27,680 nucleotides of DNA from NCBI GenBank assembly GCA_012026715.1, contig VEPB01000376.1, forward strand, positions 1-27,680, read 5' to 3'. Made by a program: the position numbers and the translations under genes. Below are positions 6,756-14,634 of the stretch, piece after piece. The notes below the pieces were generated by a model that saw only the letters and a program-made list of their open reading frames with translations, was not told the origin of the DNA and ran no database searches. This DNA is from Methylococcaceae bacterium (GTDB taxonomy: Bacteria; Pseudomonadota; Gammaproteobacteria; Methylococcales; Methylococcaceae). Position 1 is the first letter of the stretch. Each line of letters opens with the position of its first letter.

Positions 6756-9367
6756 TACAGCAGGACCCTGAGCCGGAAGAGCAAATCCAGCGCCTCCCGT
6801 GGCGTGAGTTCCTCCGGATCGACCTGTTGCAAGGCCAGGATTGCAGGATGAGGCTCGGGCTCCGCGAACAGATCGAGCTGACGCACTGCGCTGTCGGGCC
6901 GGCGCTGATCCCGGCAGGCGTTATTTTCTAGGGTGCGCAGCCGTTCCCTGGCATTGCCGATCACCGTTTTCGGCACCCCGGCCAGGGCCGCCACCTGCAG
7001 ACCGTAACTCTGGCTGGCGGGCCCGGGCTTGACCGCGTGCAGGAACACGATGTGGTCGCCGTGCTCCACCGCATCCAGGTGGGCGTTGGCGATATAGCCG
7101 TGTTCGTCGGCCAGGGTGGTGAGTTCAAAGTAGTGGGTGGCGAACAGGGTGAAGGCTTTGATCTGGCGGGCGAGATGCTCGGCACAAGCCCAGGCCAGCG
7201 ACAGTCCATCGAAGGTGCTGGTGCCTCGCCCAACTTCGTCCATCAGGACCAGGCTGTTGGACGTCGCGTTGTGGAGGATGTTGGCGGTCTCGGTCATTTC
7301 CACCATGAAGGTGGAACGGCCGCTGGCCAGATCGTCGGAGGCGCCAATGCGGGTGAAGATGCGGTCGACGGGGCCGATCTCCGCCGCCGTCGCCGGCACA
7401 TAGGTGCCGATGTGGGCCAGTAGCACGATCAGCGCGGCCTGCCGCATGTAGGTGGACTTGCCGCCCATGTTGGGCCCGGTGATGATCAGCATCCGGGATT
7501 CCTGCGTCAGCGTCAGATCGTTGGGCACGAAGGGCTGCTCGCTGACCTGCTCCACCACCGGATGGCGGCCGCCGCTGATGCGGATGCCCGGCGTGTCCGT
7601 CAGCCGTGGTTGGCTCCATTCCAGTTCCTCGGCGCGCTGGGCCAGATTGGCCAGGGCGTCCAGCGCCGCGAGTGCGGCGGCGCAATCCTGGATGGGCCGC
7701 AGGTGGGTGGCAAGCCTCTCCAGCAGGTCGGCGTACAGCGCCTTTTCCCAGGTCAGCGCCTTGTCACGGGCGCTCAGCACCTTGTCCTCGAAGGATTTCA
7801 ATTCCGGGGTGATGTAGCGTTCCACGCCCTTGAGGGTTTGTTTGCGCACATAGTCGACCGGAACCCGTTCGGCCTGGGCGCGGGACAACTCGATGTAAAA
7901 TCCGTGGATCCGGTTGTAGCTGACCTTTAAATTGGCAAAGCCGGTCCGTTCCCGTTCCCGCTGTTCCATGTCCACCAGGAACTGGTCGGCGTTCTGGCTC
8001 AGGTTCCGCAGCTCATCCAGCTGGGCGTCGTAGCCGTCGCGGATCACTCCGCCGTCGCGGATCAGCATGGGCGGATTGTCCACCAGCGCCCGCTCCAGCA
8101 GTTCCACCCAATCCCCATGGTCGCCCAGGCTGACGGCGATCGCTGCGAGCAAGGGGTCGTCGCAGTCGCCCAGCAGGCGTTTCAGTTCCGGCACCAGAGC
8201 CAGCGATCGGCCGAGGGTGGCAAGGTCGCGGGGACGGGCCGAGCGCAGGGCGATCCGGGCGGCAATGCGTTCCACGTCGCCGACGCCCCGCAGCTCTTCC
8301 CGCAATTCGGCGTGACGGCCCAGGTCGAGCAAGGCGCCGATGGCGCCGTAGCGCCCATTGAGGGTATCGCGGTCGCGCAGCGGGCTGTGCAGCCAGCGGC
8401 GCAGCAGCCGGCTGCCCATGGCGGTGACGCAGCGGTCCAAGACCCCGAACAGGGTGAATTCGGTGCGGCCGGAGGGGTGGTAGTCCAGTTCCAGGTTGCG
8501 GCGGCTGGCGGCATCCAAAATGATGCAGTCGGCGCCGGTCTCCAGACGCATGCCTTGGAGGTGGGGCAGGGCCGATTTCTGGGTTTCCCGCACATATTGG
8601 AGCAGGCAGCCGGCCGCGGCGATGGCGGCTTCGCGGTGTTCACAGCCGAACCCTGCCAGATCGCGGGTCTCGAATTGTCTCATCAACAATTGGCGACCGC
8701 TGGCCGGGTCGAAATGCCAGGCCGGCCGCCGGGTTAGACCTTTGCGGGCAGTGAGTGTCGCCGGTAGCGTGTGGTCTTCGCTGACCAACAGTTCTGCCGG
8801 CGCAATCCGCTCCACTTCCCCCAGCAGCCGCTCGACGGATTCCGGTTCCTGCAGGACGAAGCGGCCGCTGGCCAGGTCCAGGCAAGCCAGGCCGTAGCTC
8901 TTGCCCAGATGAACCACGGCCGCCAGCAGGTTGTCCCGGCGTTCCTCCAGCAAGGCCTCGTCGGTGACCGTGCCGGGGGTGACGATGCGCACCACCTTCC
9001 GCTCCACCGGGCCCTTGGCGGTCGCCGGGTCGCCGATCTGCTCGCAGATGGCCACCGACTCCCCCAGCTTGAGCAGTCGGGCCAGATAGCCCTCGGCGGC
9101 GTGGTAGGGGATGCCGGCCATGGGAATGCGCTGGCCTGCCGACTCACCCCGGCTGGTGAGGGTGATGTCCAGCAACTGGGCGGCCTTGCGGGCATCGTCG
9201 AAAAACAATTCATAGAAATCACCCATACGGTAGAACAACAGCCGTTCCGGGTGTTCGGCCTTGAGCGCCAGGTATTGCCGCATCATGGGCGTGTGTGCGG
9301 GCGACTTGGCGGAGGTTTCGCCCGATTGCGATTCGGCGGCCGGATTCGGAGTGGATGACGCAGTCAT
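6755..9367 (-). CDS. mutS: DNA mismatch repair protein MutS
   Basis: MutS recognises base mismatches and small loops and recruits MutL. From the ATG at 9367 the product is 870 aa, close to the 853 aa of E. coli. The mismatch-reading Phe-X-Glu motif is F51-Y52-E53 within FYRMGDFYELF. The C-terminal ATPase has the Walker A GPNMGGKST (631-639), the Walker B/signature region MDEVGRGTSTFDG (about 709-721) and FATHYFEL. The C-terminal tail (LTPREALDLLFRL) fits the tetramerisation helices. The frame stays open upstream to 9646, with another ATG at 9424 (MGYFVP). I chose 9367 because the remaining N-terminal extension over E. coli is then only about 15 residues, though no strong ribosome-binding site marks either start. 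The gene diverges from the hemerythrin gene at 9611. Confidence 0.96.
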   Translation of the reverse strand: MTASSTPNPAAESQSGETSAKSPAHTPMMRQYLALKAEHPERLLFYRMGDFYELFFDDARKAAQLLDITLTSRGESAGQRIPMAGIPYHAAEGYLARLLKLGESVAICEQIGDPATAKGPVERKVVRIVTPGTVTDEALLEERRDNLLAAVVHLGKSYGLACLDLASGRFVLQEPESVERLLGEVERIAPAELLVSEDHTLPATLTARKGLTRRPAWHFDPASGRQLLMRQFETRDLAGFGCEHREAAIAAAGCLLQYVRETQKSALPHLQGMRLETGADCIILDAASRRNLELDYHPSGRTEFTLFGVLDRCVTAMGSRLLRRWLHSPLRDRDTLNGRYGAIGALLDLGRHAELREELRGVGDVERIAARIALRSARPRDLATLGRSLALVPELKRLLGDCDDPLLAAIAVSLGDHGDWVELLERALVDNPPMLIRDGGVIRDGYDAQLDELRNLSQNADQFLVDMEQRERERTGFANLKVSYNRIHGFYIELSRAQAERVPVDYVRKQTLKGVERYITPELKSFEDKVLSARDKALTWEKALYADLLERLATHLRPIQDCAAALAALDALANLAQRAEELEWSQPRLTDTPGIRISGGRHPVVEQVSEQPFVPNDLTLTQESRMLIITGPNMGGKSTYMRQAALIVLLAHIGTYVPATAAEIGPVDRIFTRIGASDDLASGRSTFMVEMTETANILHNATSNSLVLMDEVGRGTSTFDGLSLAWACAEHLARQIKAFTLFATHYFELTTLADEHGYIANAHLDAVEHGDHIVFLHAVKPGPASQSYGLQVAALAGVPKTVIGNARERLRTLENNACRDQRRPDSAVRQLDLFAEPEPHPAILALQQVDPEELTPREALDLLFRLRVLL

Positions 9368-9553
9368 TGCGGAGAGTCGAGAAGTGGCGGTCGGGGGAGA
9401 GGCACGAGGGACGAAGTAGCCCATTATCGCGCTATTGGGGTGGGGCTGGACAAATTCGACGCAGCGGGCTTGGTTGGTCTGCACGATCGGCCTGGACCGT
9501 TGCGAGGAGCACGTTGTCAACCGAAAGGAGCGGTTCCTAAAGCGCTCTCTTGC

Positions 9554-9559
9554 TAAAAT
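9554..9559 (+). promoter_or_regulatory. Candidate -10 box for the hemerythrin gene
   Basis: TAAAAT at 9554-9559, preceded by TGC (an extended -10-like TGCTAAAAT), lies about 50 nt before the hemerythrin start in the 243-bp divergent region. No good -35 hexamer is seen at 16-18 bp. Confidence 0.3.
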
Positions 9560-9610
9560 GCAGGAGTCGGCTGCGGATCGGACCGACGCCAGGCAATCTG
9601 AGAGGCCACC

Positions 9611-10156
9611 ATGCACCCCTTGATCAGCGAGTTGCATCAGGACCACGTCAATTTGGGTCGCTTGCTGGAACTGTTGCAGCGCGAGTTGGATCGGCTGCGC
9701 AGCGGCGAATCACCGGATTATTTCCTGCTGATCGATGTTATCGATTACATCGAGTCTTACCCCGACCAGATCCACCATCCACGTGAAGATGTCATCTTTC
9801 GGGTGTACCTGTCGGCCCATCGGGACGAGGCGGAAGACGTCAAGCGCTTGATGGCGGAGCATGTAAGCTTGGTGGAAGAGTCGCATCAAATGCGGCGGGC
9901 CGTCGAGCAGGTCACCCAGAGTGCGGTATCGTCCCGCGATGCCCTGGAATCCCAGTTGGCGCAGTTCATTGCGCGCCAGTGGGACCATCTGAATCTGGAA
10001 GAAGGGCGGATTTTCCGGGTCTTGTCGGAATCTCTGACAGCGGATGATTGGAAGCAGATCGAAGCCAACCTGCCATCCGCGGTGGATCCCATCTTCGGTG
10101 GCGCCGTGCAACAGCGCTATCAAGCGATCTACGATCAGATCATGATCGGTTCCTGA
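9611..10156 (+). CDS. Hemerythrin HHE-domain protein (181 aa)
   Basis: This is a cytoplasmic four-helix-bundle protein predicted to bind a non-heme di-iron centre. Candidate ligands fall in the family pattern: H9/H12 in ELHQDHVNL, H56 and E59 in HHPRED, H84 in MAEHVSL, and H126 with E130/E131 in WDHLNLEEG. The length is typical for stand-alone hemerythrin-like proteins, whose roles include oxygen or nitric oxide sensing and iron or redox stress protection; methanotrophs also use a related protein to deliver oxygen to particulate methane monooxygenase. The exact job here cannot be read from sequence. The start has GAGAGG about 6 nt upstream. It stands alone, diverging from mutS and converging on the porin gene. 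Confidence 0.9.
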   Translation: MHPLISELHQDHVNLGRLLELLQRELDRLRSGESPDYFLLIDVIDYIESYPDQIHHPREDVIFRVYLSAHRDEAEDVKRLMAEHVSLVEESHQMRRAVEQVTQSAVSSRDALESQLAQFIARQWDHLNLEEGRIFRVLSESLTADDWKQIEANLPSAVDPIFGGAVQQRYQAIYDQIMIGS

Positions 10157-10184
10157 GGTCGCCGACGATGCCGTCAGCGGCCTC
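10155..10184 (+). terminator. Weak terminator-like hairpin after the hemerythrin gene
   Basis: Arms 10155-10166 and 10173-10184 form a 12-position stem with one G-U pair and one mismatch, with a 6-nt loop, beginning at the stop codon. A TTTT run follows about 10 nt later (10194-10197), which is further than in a standard terminator. Confidence 0.3.
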
Positions 10185-10204
10185 ACGGCGCGCCTTTTAC
10201 CATA

Positions 10205-11659
10205 TTAATAGATGAAGCCAATGCCGAGGTTGAACTCGTCGGGGCGCTTGCCGCTGGAATTTCCTGATGCCTCGATATTGCGGTAGTCGGCCTTGATTGC
10301 CACGTTGGGAATCGGTTTGTAGGTCAGACCGATCTGATAGATTCGCCGGTCGTAGCTGGGATCGTCGGTGAAACCGGTCGGGACCGATGCCAGGGTGTCG
10401 TAACGTTCATAGCGGAAGAAGGGGGCCAGGTACTGGCTGCTGTCCTTCCAAACCAAGGGCATCAGGTCATAGGCCAGTTCGGTGTACCAGCCGTAGTTGT
10501 CGCGGCCAATGGTTTCGCCTTTCGCGGCGCTCAGCACATCGGCGTTGTCGATATGTCCCCAGGCGCCGAGGGTGCGGAATTCCAGTCCCTTGTAACGCCA
10601 TTGCAGATGACCTTCGTGTAACTGAGTGAAGGCGCTGATCTTGCGGCCCAGGTAGCGTTCCTCCTGGGATGCGTCGCCCATGTAGGTGGACGCGCCGATG
10701 GTGAGGCCCGGCACGAAATGGGGCGAGTAGTCGATCCGGCCGGTGACGGCGAAGTTCTCCGCCAGCGCGTTGCTGCCGCCCTGGCGGCCTTCGCGGATCC
10801 CTTGGCTGGAGAATTCGTCGGCATTGAGCCCGTTGACGGCGTAGACCCGGTATTGCAGTCCCGGCAGTGGTTCGCCGAACAGTCCGGCGCCCATCTCCCG
10901 CCAAGTGCTGGGGATGATGTAGCGTTCCACGTCTGGCCGGCGGCTGCCGTGGAAGGTGGTCGGTTCATGCATCTCGTTGATGAAACCCATGGGCATCAGC
11001 ATCAAGCCGGCGCGGATGCTGGCGGCGTCGTGCAGCAGGAAGTCCAACTGGGAGAATTCCACCGAGACTTCGCCTTTCTCCTCCGCCCCTTCGCCGGTCG
11101 AAGCGTGCTCGAATTCGATTTCGTTGTTGAGGATGATCCAGTCGTTGAACTTGTAGCCGACGTACAGCACGGCACGCTGCAGGTCGAAGGTGTCTTTGGA
11201 ACTTCCCTTGTCGCCCACGTAGTTGGTGTAGAGGGCTTCGCCATAACCGCCCAGAGAGAGACCACGGTTCACCCGGTAAACCTGTGAGGCGGCGGGGCCA
11301 AGCCCATATTGACTTTTGTATTGGCGCGTTTCAGGAATCACCAGTTGGGTCTTAAGCTTTTCCACCTCGGATGCCAGGATGTCGGCTTTCTTCGCAATGT
11401 CGGAGCTGGCTTCCGAGGATTTTGGCGTCAATTCAGCGGGAGCTTGCCGGCGATCCGTTATTAGTTCGTCCAACTGCTTGCGGGTCGATTCGTTCTGTTT
11501 TTCACGAGCTTTGAGTTCAGCGATTTCTTCTTGCTGCTGTTGAATGACCTTCCAGAGCTTTTCCAGTGTTTTTTCGTCAGATTGGGCCGCTGAACATTCG
11601 GCAGCCATTAGCGCGGCGGCTCCGGGCAGGGCGATTTGGGGCAGGGAAAGTTGTTTCAT
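10205..11659 (-). CDS. Outer-membrane porin with N-terminal coiled coil (OprO/OprP-like, 484 aa)
   Basis: This is a predicted outer-membrane beta-barrel. A signal peptide (residues 1 to about 25, AAECSAAQ) is followed by coiled-coil segments (about 29-70 and 88-108, rich in Q, E, K and L), often found in trimeric porins. The remainder alternates short amphipathic strands (LSLGGYGEALYTNY, RAVLYVGYKFNDW, IGLTYKPIPNVAIKADY) and ends in aromatic FIY, the typical signal for barrel insertion. The overall pattern resembles the phosphate-selective porin O/P superfamily, but the substrate cannot be assigned, so phosphate selectivity should not be assumed. No strong ribosome-binding site precedes the ATG at 11659. 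A large inverted repeat lies 33-95 nt upstream and would be in the 5' untranslated region or promoter. Confidence 0.85.
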   Translation of the reverse strand: MKQLSLPQIALPGAAALMAAECSAAQSDEKTLEKLWKVIQQQQEEIAELKAREKQNESTRKQLDELITDRRQAPAELTPKSSEASSDIAKKADILASEVEKLKTQLVIPETRQYKSQYGLGPAASQVYRVNRGLSLGGYGEALYTNYVGDKGSSKDTFDLQRAVLYVGYKFNDWIILNNEIEFEHASTGEGAEEKGEVSVEFSQLDFLLHDAASIRAGLMLMPMGFINEMHEPTTFHGSRRPDVERYIIPSTWREMGAGLFGEPLPGLQYRVYAVNGLNADEFSSQGIREGRQGGSNALAENFAVTGRIDYSPHFVPGLTIGASTYMGDASQEERYLGRKISAFTQLHEGHLQWRYKGLEFRTLGAWGHIDNADVLSAAKGETIGRDNYGWYTELAYDLMPLVWKDSSQYLAPFFRYERYDTLASVPTGFTDDPSYDRRIYQIGLTYKPIPNVAIKADYRNIEASGNSSGKRPDEFNLGIGFIY

Positions 11660-11691
11660 GGGGGCGAACCAGAGAGAGTAGGGAAATGATG

Positions 11692-11754
11692 AGGTATAGT
11701 TATCACAAACACAAACACAAACGCGAACCGTTCGTGTTTGTGATAACTATACCT
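11692..11754. repeat. Perfect 21-bp inverted repeat with internal hairpin and tandem 6-mers
   Basis: Arms 11692-11712 and 11734-11754 are perfect reverse complements. The 21-nt centre adds a second small hairpin (CGAAC at 11724-11728 with GTTCG at 11730-11734). The left arm and centre also contain three tandem copies of ACAAAC (11705-11722). Both outward-facing arms read through TGATAACTATACC, so each of the two flanking divergent genes sees the same sequence. It may be a cruciform, a symmetric operator or promoter pair, or a strong 5' leader structure of the porin mRNA. The element is much more A/T-rich than its surroundings. Confidence 0.9.
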
Positions 11755-11780
11755 GTCGAGCTCCGGATGAAGCAAGCCAC

Positions 11781-12167
11781 TTGTCCCACTCCTTTTCCCG
11801 GCGCCTCTTACTGGTTCTGCGAACCGGTGGCGCTCTTGCGTGCGTGGCTATGCTGGTCTCCGTCATGCCCCTCCCAGCTGCGCTCCTGACCGCGAAGCAG
11901 TGGCTCGGAGGGAAGCTATTTTTCGATACCAACCTTTCGCCGCCGCCGGGACGGGCCTGCTCCAGCTGTCACGCGCCGGGGCGGGCTTTTACTGACCCGG
12001 AGTCCGCGGTTTCGAGTTCCGATGGGGCAAATCCTGCCAATTTCGGCAGCCGCAACGCTCCGACCGCCATGTACATGGCCTTCAGCCCCCGGTTTCACTT
12101 CGATTCGGGAGATGGCTTGTATCTGGGGGCAGTTCTTCGACGGTCGGGCGGCTACCCTGAAGGCCTA
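11781..12167 (+). pseudogene. Truncated, frameshifted MauG / di-heme cytochrome c peroxidase family gene
   Basis: The N-terminus has a signal-like hydrophobic stretch and then GKLFFDTNLSP, the heme-binding CSSCH (C60, C63, H64), GRAFTDPES and FGSRNAPTAMYMA. These are typical of the first heme domain of the MauG/cytochrome c peroxidase family (periplasmic di-heme proteins). After SGDGLYLG the frame breaks in a G5 run at about 12125-12129. One base less there would restore QFFDGRAATLK in the other frame. That frame ends at the TAA where the insertion-sequence end begins. The second heme domain is missing. The start is uncertain; TTG at 11781 is the earliest in-frame candidate before the hydrophobic stretch and has no clear ribosome-binding site. 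The reading frame is dead as it stands. Confidence 0.8.
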
Positions 12168-12281
12168 AGAGGCTGTCGGACTTTTCGTGGATGTAGGCAG
12201 AGCGGCCATATAGTGCTTGATGAACGCGGTATCCAGTAGAAAAGCGTTACATTCAAGACAAATCGCCACACGGAGGCCTCG

Positions 12282-12899
12282 ATGAGCCGATTTATCCAGG
12301 TCAGTGGCCATCAACACGACCTGCGATCGCCCTCGGTCGACGAGTGGTTGCCGGCCAATCACCTGGCGCGGTTCATCGTGGAGGTCATCGATCAGCTGGA
12401 TTTGAGCCGGCTGGTGGGTCGTTACCGGGGGCGTGGCTCGGCGGCGCCCCATCCGTCGGTGCTGCTGGCCCTGCTGGTCTACGGCTATGCCACGGGCGTG
12501 TGCTCCAGTGGCAAGATCGAGCGGGCCACCTACGATTCGGTGGCCTGTCGCTTTCTGTCGGCGGAAAACCATCCCGATCACGACACCCTGGATAACTTTC
12601 GCAAGACCTTTCTGGTGGAACTGGAGGACTTGTTCGGCCAGGTATTGAGTTTGGCGCAGGCGATGAAGCTGGTTAAACTCGGGCAGATTTCGCTGGATGG
12701 GACCAAGATCAAAGCCAATGCCTCCAAGCACAAGGCCTTGTCCCATGGCCATGTCGAGAAGCTGGAGGCGCAGTTGCGGGACGAGGCGCAGGCCTTGTTG
12801 CAGAAGGCGGTGGAGCTCGACCGGGCGGAGGATCTGGACGGCATCGAGCTGCCGGAGGAACTGGCGCGGCGTCAGGATCGGCTGAAGGCCCTAGCGGAA
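12282..12899 (+). pseudogene. IS1182-family transposase, N-terminal part only
   Basis: The frame begins MSRFIQVSGHQHDLRSPSV and continues through EWLPANHLARFIVEVIDQLDLS, PSVLLALLVYGYATGVCSSGKIERA, FLSAENHPDHDTLDNFRKTF and ISLDGTKIKANASKHKALS. This is the DUF772-type N-terminal domain and first catalytic Asp region (DGTKIKANAS) of IS1182/IS5-like DDE transposases. About 206 residues remain of a protein usually 450-500 aa. The natural continuation after DRLKALAE is missing. The open frame runs a few codons further, to 12938, only by reading out of frame into the IS630 fragment. The later catalytic residues are absent, so it should not transpose by itself. Confidence 0.85.
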
Positions 12900-12903
12900 G
12901 GGC

Positions 12904-13216
12904 ATGGATGCCGACACGTTCGTCGACTTCCTTCATAAATTACGCCACGACGCGGGTTGTCCGATTTTTGTCATCGCGGACTACGCCTTTCTGGACTAGC
13001 AATCCGCTCAAATCATGATGGCCTTCCTGCCTCCCTGTTCGCCCGAGTTGAATCCCGACCAACCTCACGCCAAGGCCGATGTCGGAAGACGTCCCATCCA
13101 CAGCAAGAGATGGAATCCGTCATCCTTGCCGCCTTGCAATCCATCCAAGAAAAAGCGGATCTGGTCAGAAGGTTTTTCTGTCTACAGACACCTTCTATGC
13201 AAAAGAGTGTGTATAG
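12904..13216 (+). pseudogene. IS630-family transposase C-terminal remnant
   Basis: Translating from 12904 gives MDADTFVDFLHKLRHD, then AGCPIFVIADYAFLD with a TAG stop at 12997-12999. The same frame resumes with FLPPCSPELNPDQ and VGRRPIHSK. A frameshift near 13105 moves to QQEMESVILAALQSIQEKAD, and a second near 13180 gives TDTFYAKECV and a stop at 13214-13216. PPYSPELNP followed by the GRRPI.SK region is the hallmark of the IS630/Tc1-type DDE endonuclease C-terminus. The expected DNA/DNAR after the strand FVI is altered to ADYA. One stop and at least two frameshifts show that it is an old remnant. Confidence 0.8.
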
Positions 13217-13290
13217 CGCATGCGAAAATGTTGGGGACACTGAATACCCTTGCTGAGGTCATTAGGGCCTAAAGGCATGGCCGACATGGA

Positions 13291-13319
13291 TTCCGGGAAC
13301 AGGTCGTGGGTTCCCGGAA
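13291..13319. repeat. 10-bp perfect hairpin near the end of the IS remnant
   Basis: Arms 13291-13300 (TTCCGGGAAC) and 13310-13319 are exact reverse complements around a 9-nt loop. There is no T-run on either side. It could be an insertion-sequence end structure or a factor-independent stabiliser. No function is assigned. Confidence 0.6.
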
Positions 13320-13521
13320 GGTCAGCCAATGGCGGTCACACTTTAGGCTGGCTTCACCATGCTGTGTTGGTTCTCATGAAATTTTCGCGTGGGTTTTGGC
13401 GATGGCGCGCCGTTGTTCTTGCTTCTGCTGCCCAATAGGACCGTGCTGGTACATGGTCGGGGAGGTTGCCTACCGTTCCTTCGGCCTCTCCTTCACGGGT
13501 TCGTGACTCGCATGAGGGTCG

Positions 13522-13547
13522 TCCGGAGCGGGATGTCCCGCCCCGGA
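13522..13547 (-). terminator. Stem-loop downstream of the HAF-repeat gene
   Basis: Arms 13522-13533 and 13536-13547 give a 12-bp GC-rich stem with one G-U pair and a tight 2-nt centre, about 25 nt beyond the stop of the 13573-14634 gene. No T-run follows, so intrinsic termination is uncertain. Confidence 0.4.
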
Positions 13548-13572
13548 ACGGAAATGACCGGTCGGTCGAGCC

Positions 13573-14634
13573 TCAGGGCTGGCCGATGGGGGTCAGCAGG
13601 AAGGCATGGGTTTTTCCTTGGGGATTGATACCCACCCCGACGATTTGTCCGGCGTCGTTGCTGGCCGTCGCCACCTTCAGGTTCCATTTCGAGGGCGGAT
13701 TGGTCTGGAACTCGGGAACCAAGGTGTCGAGATAGGCATAGGTCTCTTCGGCCGGAGCGTACACATAGGCCTTGACTGGCTGCAGGGTCGGATCGTTGCC
13801 GGAGTAAACAGGATAATTGCCCCCACCCACGGCGATGCCGGCGGTGTTGATGTCGGACAATGCCCTGGGGCCGGTAGCTAGCGCCGGGAGGTTCTTGAAT
13901 CCGGTTGCCGCGGAATAATAGGCGCCGCTGCCGCCATAACCGGTCTTGGCGAGGCCAACCATCTCCCCGGCATCATTGATTGAATACAAATAGGTGTACC
14001 ATGATGCTGGATTACTGTCAGGAAATCCCACTTGGCTGGTTGCGGTGCTTTGGTAGTATCCGCCAACGCTGAAGCTGACATCGCCCCGGTTGTTCAGGCC
14101 GATATTTCCTTCAATATTGCAGAAATTTCCGTCCCCCGAGCCCAAGTCAGTCAGGATTCCGTTCTTCCAGAAAAAGAACACTGGATCGCTGCTGGCTCCG
14201 GCCACTTCATCCATTTCATTGATTTCGATCGATTGTTGCGCTCCCCAGCCGTAAACGCCGGCGTTTTGCACTCCCAAATCGGTAACGCCGAAACCCAAGG
14301 GCCCCAGTTTCCACATCACATAATTCGATCCGTTGCTCCTTCCGACGAAGTGCCGATGGTTGTTGATGCTGGTGGCCCGTCCCTCGCCCAGGTCGGTCAG
14401 GTTCTGTCCACGGAGCCGGACGAAGGCGTGATCCAGCCCGTCCGCTCCCTTGCTGAAGCCGACCACGTCGCCGCGATCGTTGATGTCGTAGGGATAGCTG
14501 TAGTCGTTGGCGCTGGCAGGATCGTTGACGATACTGCCCAGGTCGGTGATGGCATATTGGTCGAATGCCGATGCCGAACCGGAACAGATGCAGGCGATGG
14601 CGAAAAGGCTCGATGTCACGACGCTGGATTTCAT
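13573..14634 (-). CDS. Secreted HAF-repeat protein (353 aa)
   Basis: The start ATG at 14634 is chosen because GGAG lies 8 nt upstream and the protein then opens with a clear signal peptide (MKSSVVTSSLFAIACICSGS, cleavage near ASA-FDQ). The rest consists of degenerate repeats combining (I/L/V)TDLG with a following IN(D/N).G..VG: ITDLGS, DINDRGDVVG, LTDLGEGRATSINN, VTDLG, LTDLGSG, LNNRGDV, SINDAGEMVG, SNDAGQIVG. DHAFVRL and THAFLLTP give the HAF name. These repeats are predicted to form an extracellular beta-propeller-like fold. The function is unknown, with no enzyme motif, lipobox or PEP-CTERM sorting signal. The protein is rich in Asn, Ser, Gly and Tyr. The frame remains open to 14901, but the extra N-terminal residues look non-coding. 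Confidence 0.85.
   Translation of the reverse strand: MKSSVVTSSLFAIACICSGSASAFDQYAITDLGSIVNDPASANDYSYPYDINDRGDVVGFSKGADGLDHAFVRLRGQNLTDLGEGRATSINNHRHFVGRSNGSNYVMWKLGPLGFGVTDLGVQNAGVYGWGAQQSIEINEMDEVAGASSDPVFFFWKNGILTDLGSGDGNFCNIEGNIGLNNRGDVSFSVGGYYQSTATSQVGFPDSNPASWYTYLYSINDAGEMVGLAKTGYGGSGAYYSAATGFKNLPALATGPRALSDINTAGIAVGGGNYPVYSGNDPTLQPVKAYVYAPAEETYAYLDTLVPEFQTNPPSKWNLKVATASNDAGQIVGVGINPQGKTHAFLLTPIGQP

Larger units (their letters stand above)
12169..13216 (+). mobile_element. Composite insertion-sequence remnant (IS1182-type left part plus IS630-type end)
   Basis: The sequence GAGGCTGTCGGAC at 12169-12181, directly after the break in the cytochrome c peroxidase gene, has the form of an IS1182-family terminal inverted repeat. 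The 5' half of an IS1182-type transposase follows, fused near 12900 to the decayed 3' end of an IS630-type transposase. I found no matching right-hand terminal repeat and no target-site duplication. The remnant therefore looks like nested insertion followed by deletion rather than an active element. Confidence 0.65.
13217..13572. other. Non-coding stretch between the IS remnant and the HAF-repeat gene
   Basis: No convincing gene is seen in this 356-bp stretch. It contains two hairpins, listed separately, and several short ORFs of 60-90 codons with arginine- and proline-rich, frame-shadow-like composition. It may hold the scar of the cytochrome c peroxidase gene's deleted 3' end, but no cytochrome sequence is recognisable. 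Confidence 0.6.

Noticed and set aside
11692..11754. Integron attC-like or CRISPR-like reading of the inverted repeat
   Set aside because: The arms are continuous perfect complements without the attC core-site spacing, and the ACAAAC copies are only 6 nt in tandem without spacers.
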